The position numbers and the translations under genes are program-made. A stretch of 64,000 nucleotides of DNA from Maylandia zebra (taxonomy: Eukaryota; Chordata; Actinopteri; Cichliformes; Cichlidae), in NCBI RefSeq assembly GCF_041146795.1, contig NC_135180.1:40389794-40453793 (forward strand), written 5' to 3'. Shown here in pieces: positions 1 through 10,493 of this stretch. A model generated the notes under the pieces. It ran no database searches and was not told the DNA's origin. It was given only the letters and a program-made list of their open reading frames with translations. Numbering within the stretch: the first letter of the stretch is position 1; every line of letters begins with the position of its first letter.

Positions 1-249
1 TTTAAAGGCAATTTTTTTTATTTTTCATAAAACTGTGACAAAAACTTCCTGTTCACAGCCATACTGCAGCACTGTTTGAACCTGGTTGTCCTGCAGGTGG
101 CAGCACTGCATCTTCCTCTAGAAGAAGTACTTTTCAAAGGTAACTTGAGTGGGACTGCTAGTAGTACTGGAGTACTGCAGTAGTGACAGGTGTTATAAAT
201 GATCAGTGTTATTGATCAGTGATTGGTTGGTGAGTCGGGGTGGCGTTAC

Positions 250-363
250 CAGATTTGTCAAAGTCAGCAGATTCTGGATCAGATTCAACCAGAACATTTG
301 GAGCCATCCGAGGAGCTTTAACAGGAGGAGGAGCAGGAGTGGACTCATCAGGGAGAACTGGGC
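250..363 (-). CDS. SPINT-like linker exon (candidate)
   Basis: This 114-bp segment is preceded by a good acceptor (tgtttttccag) and followed by the weak donor GTAACG. It is phase 1 on both sides, as needed to follow the Kunitz exon. It encodes a Pro/Glu/Asp-rich stretch without cysteines, like the spacer between the two Kunitz domains in HAI-2. If the donor is not used, the frame reads 13 more codons to a stop, which would make this the C-terminus of a one-Kunitz protein. Confidence 0.5.
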
Positions 364-1137
364 CTGGAAAAACACACACAGTTTACTTTGACCAGGTGTG
401 CTCCACAGGTGTAACCAGGTGCAGCACCTAAATGAAGAATGCCCGTCCTTCCAGTTGAACACTCAACCAATCGGGGGCATGAATGCTGTCATGTGGGTTT
501 ACAGTGCTGCTTTTGTAAACTCATCAGCTGAGTACAGGTAAGCCAAAGCTGTCCTTTTAAAGGAAAGCTGATGGTGAGAGGACACACTCCACTGATCGTC
601 CAGCAGGTTGTATACAGGCGCTGTGGAGAGCATCCTCACACAGAACATGACATCGTGGTTTGGGAACAGCTGTGTGAAGGACCAAAAAGCTCTCCAGAGA
701 GTGATCCGTACAGCAGAACGCTGCTGCAGGATTGCTCTCCCCCCGCTTCAGGACACCTACACCAGGAGATGCCGGACTAGAGCAGCGCAGATACTGAAGG
801 ACCCGTCCCATCCTGGCAACAAACTGTTCCAACTTCTGCAATCTGGTAGAAGGTTCCGCATCTTCCGGGCAAGGACAGAGAGACTCAAGAGGAGCTTCTA
901 TCCCCAAGCCATCCGTGCCCTAAACACACACACCCGCCCTCTCACATCATCTATAATTGACTGAGACAGGACTCTTCCAGACACTAAACCAAGGCACAAT
1001 GTACATTTCAATTCCTTTAATTTTAAATATGTTTATATTGTCTATCCTGTAAAATAGTCAGATGTCTATTCATATTAATGTACAGAATTCACCTGCTTGC
1101 TGCTACTACTGCACATTCACCCAATGTATATACTATA

Positions 1138-1169
<32 letters not shown>

Positions 1170-4100
1170 ATGTTTTTCCTCTACACCCCCCCCCAATTTT
1201 TTTGCACATGTCGAGGAGCGTGTCAGGCTACATTTCACTGTGTGTTATACTTGTATAACTATGCATGTGACAAATAAAGAACCTTGAACCAGGTTGAAGT
1301 AAACCAGGTGTTCTCTGGTTTACCTGGAACAAAAACGTTAAACTGATCCAGTTCTGGTTCACTCAGGTACAAACACCAGACCACCTTAAACAAACCAGCT
1401 GTTAGTCCCGCCCCTTTTACATTCTTTAGATCAGATTTTAATGTTTTTACTGCGTGAGTAAACACACCTTTGATACTGTGTGTGTGTCCTCTGTGATCAT
1501 GGTGCCTTTAAGCAGTGTCGTAATAATCTGAAAATCGAGTGTCTGACAGGAAAAGTCACCTGATCTGATTGTCCAATCAAATCATCTCAGATGGGAGAAG
1601 ATGCGAGCCGCTCAGCTGCTGTTGTTTGATTCAGAAACACGGAGGACAAAAATGATTTTAATGAAGGAAATTTAAGAAAGGACAAAGATTTGTGCTGTGA
1701 ACTTTGACCCCACAGCTGTCACAGCCAGAGCCCCCCCACAGTCGGTTTAATAATGACCCTCACAGTCTGTGTGCTCGATCAGTCAAACGTTGGTTACTGA
1801 TTATCAAACACGTCATTAGTCTGTGACTTTAAAGGAGTGGTTTCATATCCGATCTGTAACGTGTGCCGTGGATCTGTGTTTTAATGACGCTCGCGTGTGT
1901 CGTTTTTTTTTTTTTCAACCTGCAGGTGAAATCCGCCTGCGCGCCTCATCCCCACACAGTCAACGATGAATTTATATTCCCCGTGTACTTAAATAGGCAC
2001 TGTTCCTTTAAACAAACATAAACAGGAAGTTTACCTGTGACCCCGGAACAGGTGGCCTCACACTCCTCCTGAGACTCAAAGTGGTTTCTGTTGGCCTCGC
2101 AGCCGCCGTACACGAAGCCGCTGCAGTTCCCGCTCGTCACGTTGTAGAAGAAGCGTGGGAAGGCAGCGCGACACGGGCCCACCTTCATCGGCAAGCGACA
2201 GCGAACTGAGAGAGACAACAGAGACACCGTCAATAACAGCACTGATAATCTTTCGGCGCTCTCTGATTGGCTGAGTTCAAACCCTGTCAGTTTCCTGTAA
2301 TTTTCAAAGTGCTCTTGAGCAACAGCTCTCCAGCTTCCTGAAGGAGTGCGTTTGTTTGTTGACCTCTGACCTCAGGCTTCTGATGCAAAGATGAGCCAGT
2401 TTTGTCTCTGCTCATAACAGACACCTGAGCAAAGAACCAGTTTTAAACTGTCTTTAGGCTCTTTGTCACGGTCATCATAGCGCACTAAAATAAAAATAAG
2501 AACTAGATGTTTGGAAAAAGAAAGAACACTAACAAAGTTAGTGGTCGTGGAAACTAAACGAATGAGACGTTTTTAACACTTATTAGTTTGGTAAATATAC
2601 CTTCCCTGACGAGGCTCAGACTCTGGAGTCACATGTTTTTTCAAACGCCCTCCTCACAGTAAGAACTTAAAAAGTGTAAAACTAACACTCAAAGTATCAT
2701 CTACTAATGACGATCATCTAGTGTCCACTGAAGCCTCATCAGACAGGTCTCAGTGAAGGACGGCTGTCAGGAAGTCATTCCACATGAGGGGACACAGGAG
2801 AAAAGACTGAGGTCTGAAAATGACACGAGAACTGGACTGAAGAGGACCAGGTGTGACGGAGCGATGGATCCACATCAGTATGTATGAGGAGATCCCACAC
2901 TGAGAGTCTGCAGCCATCTGTGAGCCACGGTGGAGGCGCTGCCATGGCTTCAGCTGACCTTCCAACCAAAATACAAAGAAAGGAGTGTTGACGTATCAGG
3001 TAACACCAATGAGTTAATCCAGAAAACCAGGTGCATTATGGGTGTGCCAGCAAAATAAACTGGACAGTAGATGGACTCAAAAACCCAAACCTCATGAAAA
3101 TCTCAGGTGTTTAAATCACCTTCAAACAAACAGGTGAGGGCTCCGCCTCCTCTCAGGTGAAGCAGCCCGACCGGTCCAACCTCTCGGAGAACAAACAGCC
3201 TGTAAAAATACCTGCACAGGTGGATTCCAGGTAGGGCATGGTGTCACATTTACAAGGAAACAAATGAGAGCAGATCATTAACTCTCAGAGGTGCTCGACC
3301 CGAGAGAGGCTGCCGGGGGCTCCCATGATGCACTGCGGGTTTCTTCTTCACTCACCTTGTGCTCATAAAGCTCTCTGTTTCAGGTAATCACTGAGCAGCT
3401 GAAAGCCTCATCCGTCACGTTAGACTAAAAAGGTCAAAGGTCAGTTTCTCTGTGACATCAATTTCACTTGTTTTTATCATTATTATAATAATGACCACAG
3501 CGTCCACGCTCTCAGGTTCAGTCCATGTTTGGCGCTTCCTGTTGACATTAGTGTGAATATGTCTCTGATCAACCAGAGCGTGAAGCGTCACAAAGAGGCC
3601 ACAGGTCACGGGTTTGTGTCTGCAGTTCACCTGTGCAGGTAACAATGCAGCAGAGCAGGATGGGCAGCATTGCTCAACAACAATGAGGCACCAAATGCGC
3701 CGCCCACAGCGACTCCCTTTTCACAGATTCACACGCCAACTCTGTTATTGATCAGGAAGTATGAGCTCAGTATTCTCAAAGGTTTCAGTGAATGAGGTCA
3801 TTACTGAGTCAGCTCTGACTCCGCCTTCTTTTGTTTCTTTTATTTTGAAAGTCTTCAGCACGAAGCAGGAAATCAATAATAATAATAATAATAATAATAA
3901 CGACCAATAATCAAGTTAAACTGATCAGGTTTCTCCCTGCAGACTGATCAATGAGCCATCTATCGATTAGGTAAAGGATCAGTTATGTTCAGCCTGATCT
4001 GTCAGCTCCATTACGGCTCTGCCTGTCGATCAATAATCAAAGCTTCTTACTGTTGTTAGACTCCCAGCGCTGCACCTGCGGCATGTTGTTCTCCTCCTGG

Positions 4101-4480
4101 CCGCCCTCCTGCGCATCTCCGTCGGCCTTTTCCGCCACGAGCTTACGGTAAACCTCAAACTGGCTACTGGGACGAAGTGCGCAGGCGTCGTGGCCGTCCC
4201 CACAGCCCACCAGCTTGCAGTGGGTCGGTCCGTCCGTCGGAAACCCGATCACAGCCAGGTCGCAGTCCGGGAGCGCGCAGCACATCGCCCGACAACTCTT
4301 GGGATCGAGCTCCATCACATTGCTCAGCAGCCGCGCTCCGCCAGCCTCGAAATCCGGGACCTGTTTGGGGTCGGTGGTCTGGTTCCAACTGCAGTCCATA
4401 GCCAGACCCGAAGCCAGCACGAGCCCGAGCGCGAGCAGCTTCAGCGGGATCAGCGGGATGGTCGCGCCCCCAGTCATCAT
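250..4480 (-). CDS. Kunitz-type serine protease inhibitor, HAI/SPINT-like (partial at 3' end)
   Basis: Three exons join in phase: 4480-4051, 2205-2035 and 363-250, each boundary in phase 1. Exon 1 starts at one of two adjacent ATGs (4480 or 4477). It gives a leucine-rich signal peptide of about 26 residues and then a MANSC domain whose cysteine order (C..SC-x3-CC-x5-C..HC-x3-GC..AC) is that of human HAI-1. Exon 2 is one Kunitz domain with six cysteines, the GPCRA reactive loop (P1 Arg, so a trypsin-like target) and an NVT glycosylation site. The third exon is a Pro/Asp-rich linker and is less certain. Family knowledge: HAI proteins are membrane-anchored inhibitors of HGFA, matriptase and hepsin. 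A second Kunitz domain and the transmembrane helix would lie left of position 1. No PKD domain appears between MANSC and Kunitz, unlike human HAI-1, so SPINT1 versus SPINT2 is open. Confidence 0.85.
364..607. other. no gene seen
   Basis: This is intronic DNA of the SPINT-like gene upstream (in gene sense) of the linker exon. It holds no recognisable element apart from the acceptor next to 363. Confidence 0.5.
608..1288 (+). mobile_element. LINE 3' end (CR1/L2/Rex1-like), 5'-truncated
   Basis: Positions 608-964 encode the last ~118 residues of a LINE reverse-transcriptase protein, with the usual fish ending (GRRFRIFRAR, then an SFYPQAIRALN-like tail) and a stop at about 962. The 3' UTR follows, with a (GT)n(AT)n tract at 1139-1169 and a run of nine C at 1186-1194. 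It ends in ACAAATAAAGAACC. The same 3' UTR recurs in opposite orientation at 30702-30840 and 36628-37003. It lies inside the SPINT-like gene's intron, antisense to it. Confidence 0.8.
1289..2034. other. intron DNA, no element recognised
   Basis: This is intron between the Kunitz exon and the linker exon. A short T-run lies near 1903-1914. No coding signal was found on either strand. Confidence 0.5.
3142..3285 (+). repeat. source copy of an exact 144-bp duplication
   Basis: This segment of SPINT-like intron 1 is identical, 144 of 144 bases by direct reading, to 6606-6749 in the same orientation. The bases on either side differ. I see no third copy, so it does not look like an interspersed repeat. 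The second copy sits at the 5' end of an L1 insertion. Confidence 0.9.
3877..3902 (+). repeat. (AAT)n microsatellite
   Basis: About eight uninterrupted AAT units lie in SPINT-like intron 1. Confidence 0.9.
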
Positions 4481-4489
4481 CAACAATCA

Positions 4490-5139
4490 ATACAAAGCTC
4501 CAATAATCAGGAAACAGCGCAGCGAGCCTCCGGCCACACGGTCACTTCCGTGTTCTTGGCTCTGTCGCACTTACATTTACCTACGACAGGTGCGGCAAGC
4601 GAGGCCTCGCCCACACCCAGACGTCACTCACACTCAGACACACACACTCACACATACAGAGTTCTGCTGAACGGTGAAAACCTCAAAGGTTCAAATAAAA
4701 CTCGTTTTGTTTTACTGATGACGATGAATCTTCGGCACAGAGCGGGAGAACAGAGTTTGAATTACAGTCAATCATTTGGTGTCTGAGCGCGCTCAGTGCT
4801 GCTGTTGGTCTCTAAGGTGACGGCTGCACATTACAGCTGTTTCCATGGAAACATGAACACCTCCTGTCCCACATCCTGATGAAGGAGACCTGATATCAGA
4901 TCAGAGGGCATTAATGTGATTGGCTGAACAGGTGTGTTCACTGTTTGCAGCAGAGTGACACTCAGCAGGAAAGCAGAATCAGCACATGTTCACATGACCA
5001 CACGCACTCTGAGCTGCTGGGCTGCACATAAAAGAATTAGAGGAAATGGCTGATTTCAAACTCTGAGCTCGACACATGACTCGGCTCCTCTGCTTCCTTC
5101 TGAGGGCCTCTGGATGTCTGGAGTCTTGATCTCGTCCAT
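4490..5139. other. upstream region of the SPINT-like gene
   Basis: This is the 5' flank and likely promoter side of the minus-strand SPINT-like gene. It contains a short (CA)-rich patch near 4636-4655 and CpGs near 4500-4600. No TATA box or second gene is evident. Confidence 0.4.
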
Positions 5140-5441
5140 ACCTGCTTCATGCCCTGGAGGACGGGGCTGTGGCCCCCCCACACCCTCTAGCAGATCATTA
5201 CATGAAGGAACCTTTTAAATAAACAAGCGCGTCCATGCTCACAGGTGTACACACGGGTGATCACACCCACAAACTACACCCTTTTTGGCTCCTACCTCAA
5301 AGCACACTGTGTTCTGTTGATCTTATGTGCTGCACAATAATGTTTAATATTTAGTATTTACTGTCATATTCCCATATATCATCGCGATGATGTTGATTGT
5401 GTTGCTCTTTTTTTTTTCTTCAGCTTGTTTTCTCTTTTTTC

Positions 5442-6605
5442 TTTTTTTTGTTATTCTCTTTTTATTAAACAACCTATATAAACACAAATAATCCAAAATA
5501 AACATATAATCAAGAACAGACGTAAATAATAAAAAAAATAAATAAATAAAAATAAGAAAAACAGACGGGTGTACCCTCTAGTGTGTATGTACTCGCACAC
5601 ACATATTCACTCACACACCCATATTCTTAAGCATACATACACATACCTACTTACATATGTGTTCACTTGTAGTCTCATACATACTAACATATACATATAA
5701 ACACATAACGATTCAGAAATGTGGCATATATAGTTACAGAGATTCAAACAAGATCGGGTCTCCTTAACCGGATGTAGTGTTTCCATTTACCCCAAATTTC
5801 ACTAAATATATCAAACTGGAGTCTTTCAATGAAGGTAATTCTTTCCATTTTAAACATCCCATGTACAGTCTCATGCCAATCACCCAGTGATGGAATTTTC
5901 ACACTAAGCCATTTCTTGGTAATAATTTTACGGGCAGCCAAACTCAGGATACCATACAACTGCTTAGACATTTTATCTACATTTACTGAGTATAAATATC
6001 CAAACAAAAGTTCGTCCCAATTAAAGGGAAGCTGCATACCAAAAATAATCTGCAACTCAGAGTGGATCAATACCCAAAAAATGTTGATCCTTGGGCAAGA
6101 CCAGAACAGATGAAAATGTTTTACTCCTTGGGCCCCACAATTTCTCCAGCAATTAGAGTGATTAAAATAATGTTTACTTTGTGCAGGGGTAATAAAAAAC
6201 CTACAGATACTCTTCCAACCGTAACATCTCCATGTATTAGAACTAGAAATTCTCCACTGAAAAGCGCACTGCTCATACCAAATGTTATCTGATATTGCTA
6301 TATTTGTTTCATTTTCCCATTTTTTTTTTGATGTAGGTAGTATTCCACTTCTTAACCTCTTGTATACCCTTGTACAATCTTGAAATCACCTTAAGGCCTG
6401 TGTCAGCCTGATAAGCCTTGACAAATATACTCAGAACAGGTAAAGAAAAAAGATCTGTTCTCTTAGGTATAAAATTATATAGATGATGCCTAATTTGTAA
6501 GAACCTAAAAAAGTCCGTTTTACTTAACTGGTATTGATCTTTTATTGATTGGAAGTCCCTAAGAATTCCCTTATCGTAAAACATACAATATGCCGTTAAA
6601 CCTTG
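5442..6605 (-). mobile_element. 5'-truncated L1-like LINE
   Basis: The minus strand encodes broken pieces of the C-terminal part of an L1-type ORF2 (6584-6309 and 6070-5744). It ends in an A-rich tail at about 5442-5470. The insertion, including the extra 144 bp at its 5' end, is flanked by the direct repeat CTCTTTTTTC at 5432-5441 and 6746-6755. A related L1 copy with a 16-bp target-site duplication lies at 57143-57941. Confidence 0.8.
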
Positions 6606-6749
6606 TCCGCCTCCTCTCAGGTGAAGCAGCCCGACCGGTCCAACCTCTCGGAGAACAAACAGCCTGTAAAAATACCTGCACAGGTGGATTCCAGGTAGGG
6701 CATGGTGTCACATTTACAAGGAAACAAATGAGAGCAGATCATTAACTCT
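6606..6749 (+). repeat. second copy of the exact 144-bp duplication, fused to the L1 5' end
   Basis: It is identical to 3142-3285 and directly abuts the truncated L1 at 6605/6606. It lies inside the same target-site duplication, overlapping it by four bases (CTCT). In L1 sense it forms the 5' extension of the inserted sequence. Confidence 0.9.
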
Positions 6750-6770
6750 TTTTTCATTCTCAACAGGTGA

Positions 6771-7104
6771 TGGCCTGGCCTGCATTTGTATAGCGCTTTT
6801 CTAGTCCATAGGACTTTACACTTACACTTTACACTACATTCAGTCATTCACCCATTCACACACACATTCACACACTGGCGATAGCAAGCTACATTGTAGC
6901 CACAGCCACCCTGGGGCGCACTGACAGAGGCGAGGCTGCCGGACACTGGCGCCACCGGGCCCTCTGACCACCACCAGTAGGCAAACACGGGGTTAGTATC
7001 TTGCCCAAGGATATTTGGCATGCAGCCAGGATGCAGCCTGGGATCGAACCACCGACCTTCTGATTAGTGGCTGACCTGCTCTGCCACCTGAGCTACAGCC
7101 ACCC
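6771..7104 (-). mobile_element. tRNA-derived SINE
   Basis: Read on the minus strand it starts with a tRNA-like head (A-box GTAGCTCAGGTGG, B-box GGTTCGATCCC). A conserved body and the tail AAAAGCGCTATACAAATGC follow. It is flanked by CAGGTGA at 6764-6770 and 7105-7111. Relatives lie at 7393, 12031, 27518, 35379 and 45429. Confidence 0.85.
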
Positions 7105-7392
7105 CAGGTGAGTGATAGATGGATTTTTTTGTCTGCTTATTTTGTTGGTTTTTGTTTTTTGCCCTTTATCCCCGTCCCTCTTCCCCGCTGTTTTTCTTTC
7201 CCTCTTTCTTTCTCCCCTTTCTTTTACCCAGGCTCTTTCGTCTTCAACCGTCAGTGACCTGCAGAGCAGCACCATGGCGAAGGTTTATCAGAGAGAAGTC
7301 TTCTGTGATATTATAATATGCCCCCTTCATCTCTCGAGCTCCCGTTTCATCTTAAAAGGCTGGAAGATGTTACAGAACTTCTAGACAGAAAA

Positions 7393-7702
7393 CAATAATG
7401 GATTGGATTTATATAGCGCTTTTCAAGGCACCCAAAGCACTTTACAATGGCACTATTCATTCACTCTCACATTCATACACTGGTGGAGGCAGCTACAGTT
7501 GTAGCCACAGCTGCCCTGGGGCAGACTGACAGAGGCCAGGCTGCCATATCGCACCATCGGCCCCTCTGGCCAACACCAGTAGGCGGTAGGGTAAAGTGTC
7601 TTGCCCAAGGACACAACGACCAGGACAGAGACCCCAGGGATTGAACCGGCGACCTTCTGGTTACAGATGCGCTTCCCAACCCCCTGAGCCACGGTCGCTC
7701 AA
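7393..7702 (-). mobile_element. tRNA-derived SINE (second subfamily)
   Basis: On the minus strand it begins GAGCGACCGTGGCTCAGGG (A-box), has B-box GGTTCAATCCC and ends AAAAGCGCTATATAAATCC. It is the same subfamily as the truncated copy at 35379-35547 and diverged from the SINE at 6771. Confidence 0.85.
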
Positions 7703-8520
7703 GTCCTTTAGAGGCTGTCCACGTGCTCAGATCTGACCGACAGTGAATCATTCATGGCGTGCAGGAAACATGATGAGAGCCTGATTAAGGACAGGGAGAA
7801 ATGGGCTCCGATGTTAAATCAGCACAGACTGAGGGCTGATTAGACCAAAACCTTTACATGAAAAAGCTGAGAAACTTAAGAATCTTCTCTGGCTGGTGAA
7901 TTGGGGTCTTTTTATGTGGTTAAAGTCACATCATGCACATGAATCCATGCTGGCTGCATGTATATATATCAACTAAAAATTGCACAGACTTGTAAAGATC
8001 ATTTCTCATCGGTGCCTATTTTCATTTTTGCAGTGTTGTGTTTAACATGTCATCAAAGCTGTGCCACCTACATGCAAATGTATAATCAAAGGTAAACGTG
8101 TACACACAGACAGCTACACGCACAGTTTTACAGATATTTTTCTACTTCAAGCTCATGAATTCATAAGACAGTGTGTATGCCAGGCAGAGCAGACTAACAT
8201 GACAGCCTCCTGACAGCTCCCGTACACAGGCAGCCTGCTTTGGGTTTTAGATATACAGTATATTTTGAAAGTTATTCAAGAGCAAGGGTGCGGAGGGAGC
8301 AGAAACACCACATGAATAAATAGAAATCAAACACTCACCGGCTGAGGTTTTGGCACTTTGAGCAGAGATATGGGGGAAGGTGTCAAGGGGTACGACAACA
8401 GGGTTTGACAAGGGGGCCATGACGGGCAGCAGACAAAATAAGAAAATAAATAAATAATAAAAAATACTTGTGTGATGATTGATCAATCAGCCCTCTGAGC
8501 CCTCCTGAGCTTCAGCTCAT
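7703..8520. other. no gene seen
   Basis: Unassigned intergenic DNA without a convincing ORF or repeat structure. Confidence 0.4.
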
Positions 8521-9140
8521 GTTGTCATGTCATGGTCTGTGGAGTGGACAGTAGTGGACCCAAAGACAGACACACGAAACGTGGAAACAGTGCTGATCTG
8601 AACAGAAAACGTGTCTTTTATTATGGCCGAAAACATGAACCACACACGAAAAAGAGAAACTAATCGCAAAAACCTAAACTGGGAAAATAAATACATGAAA
8701 ACCAGGAACACTAGGAAATAGATATGAGACACGAGGAGCTTAGCAGATGATCAGACGACCAGCAGAGGGAGACAGAGGGCGTAAATACACAGAAAGGTAC
8801 CGATGGAACCAGCTGCCAGATGAACATGACTCCACAGGGGAAGCAAAATTAAACACACCGAACATGGAACACGGGACTGTCAAAATAAAACAGGAAATAG
8901 GCAGAGTAAGACACTCGGACTAAACAAGTGAACAGGGAAGTGACAATGGGAGACGAGACACGGATCAAACTACGGAACACGTACAGAGGACACAACGGGC
9001 TGGGAGACATGACGCTGAACACAAGGAGAACATGGGAACAAAGCGGGGAAACAAGACACGTGGACACACACACACAAGGCGTTACACTGAGACGGCAAGC
9101 GTAACTGGACTGACTGGACCTCAAACACACCACCTACAGT
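8521..9140 (-). mobile_element. LTR-like repeat (probable solo LTR)
   Basis: In minus orientation it has an AATAAAAG polyadenylation signal (about 8610-8620) and ends CCATGACATGACA, resembling the LTR-like units at 54029, 56039 and 61490. The 5' boundary is not clear and no target-site duplication was found, so the call rests on layout. Confidence 0.4.
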
Positions 9141-10493
9141 CAGATCAGGAAGACAACCCCATTTTAACTCCACCCTCACAACCCATTAACCAGCCCACCT
9201 GCCTCAGCAGAGCCTGCCGTCACAGGGAGTGTGGGCCTCACTCGTGTCTGCATTTCACACTGCAGACGTGGCTCTGAAACAGCCGCTGCATTTAGCTGCT
9301 GAACCAGAGTCTGACTCCACTTTCATCCTCACGGCTCTACTTCCTGTTTGTCACATGATTAAAAAAGAAACCTGAGCCATGATCCATCGCACGTGTGTGT
9401 ATGGTACTTGTCTACGTGCGTAGTCAGGGTGTGACCTCTGGCTCACTCACACATTAATGCAGTGGAGTTCACTTGGAGCTGTGCGTCTGAGCCCTGCTTC
9501 ATCTGAGGTCACCTTGACATTCAGGGCCAAGGTCGTCCTTAAAAGAGGAGCGAGAGTCTGAATAGTGTAATAGTGTTTGTTGGTGCATTCAAGTTTAAAA
9601 AGCTGAGCACCAACCACAATTTTATGTCAGCAACACAGTCCTGCAAAACCCCCAGACAGGTTGGAGTTGGAGTCATAATGCACCCAAATACAGGAGGAAA
9701 ACTCAGCTTTATGTGCTGCAAGCTTGCAGATAAAACAGACTGAGACAGAACAGGATGGCTCAGGGTTCAAAGACGCCACACTGGACCATCATCCACATGG
9801 ACCATAACCTCGAAACATTACACTGCAAACTCCACAAACACATGAATAAATACAGAGCGTTGTTGTTTGCGCTGTGTTGTTCTTATCTGAATGATCAGTG
9901 TAATCAGAACTGTGACATCTGCAGATATTATCTCTGCAACTAAAACCACAACATCTTTAACACTTTTAGTTTTATTTGTTTTTATGGATTATCACAAAAA
10001 CACAAACAGCATAAGCGTATGCTTCAGCCAATAACTGTTGATTAGCCTTGTCTCGTGCTTTCTTTGTGGTAGATCTTTATTCTGTATACACTGAGATATC
10101 TGAATGCTAATCAAAATAAATTAATTAAAAAAATAAAAAGTTTAATAAAATGATCAGTAAACAACATAATCAATAAAAATCTGAGTTTAACTTTGAAAAC
10201 AAAAATCAATGATTTAGTTGTTTTTTTTTAACCAAACATTTGAATTTGTTGAAGCTCTTATTAAGCACGAGGATATTATTTTATTATTGATTATTTAGCT
10301 TAACTGGATGTTTGAATAGTTTTATTCAGGAAAATAAATAAATAATTATTAAAAGGTACATGTACTGCAATCCTGCGTAAGGTCGAGGTATTTCAGGTTA
10401 TTGATCTTCATGCTATTGATTATCTAAAGTGCATCAGTGAAAGACTTTTAATTTTAATTCTGTGTATCACAGTTGGAGCTCCCAGGATCGAAC
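9141..10493. other. no gene seen; AT-rich downstream of the TM4SF gene
   Basis: This region lies 3' of the TM4SF stop. The AT-rich stretch 10080-10340 contains several possible polyadenylation hexamers, so the mRNA end cannot be placed. No repeats were recognised. Confidence 0.4.

Larger units (their letters stand above)
5140..7260 (+). mobile_element. retroposon family 'E', copy 1 (interrupted)
   Basis: Pieces 5140-5441, 6746-6770 and about 7105-7255 read in order match the reverse complement of 51053-51694. The match covers the pyrimidine-rich middle and the ACCTGCTTCATGCC start. The copy was broken by an L1 insertion at 5442-6745 (10-bp duplication CTCTTTTTTC) and by a SINE at 6771-7104 (duplication CAGGTGA). 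No protein can be assigned. The 3' boundary near 7260 is approximate because the two copies diverge there. Confidence 0.65.

Noticed and set aside
4190-4786. 198-codon plus-strand frame
   Set aside because: Antisense to the MANSC exon of the SPINT-like gene; the minus strand has the signal peptide, cysteine pattern and donor.
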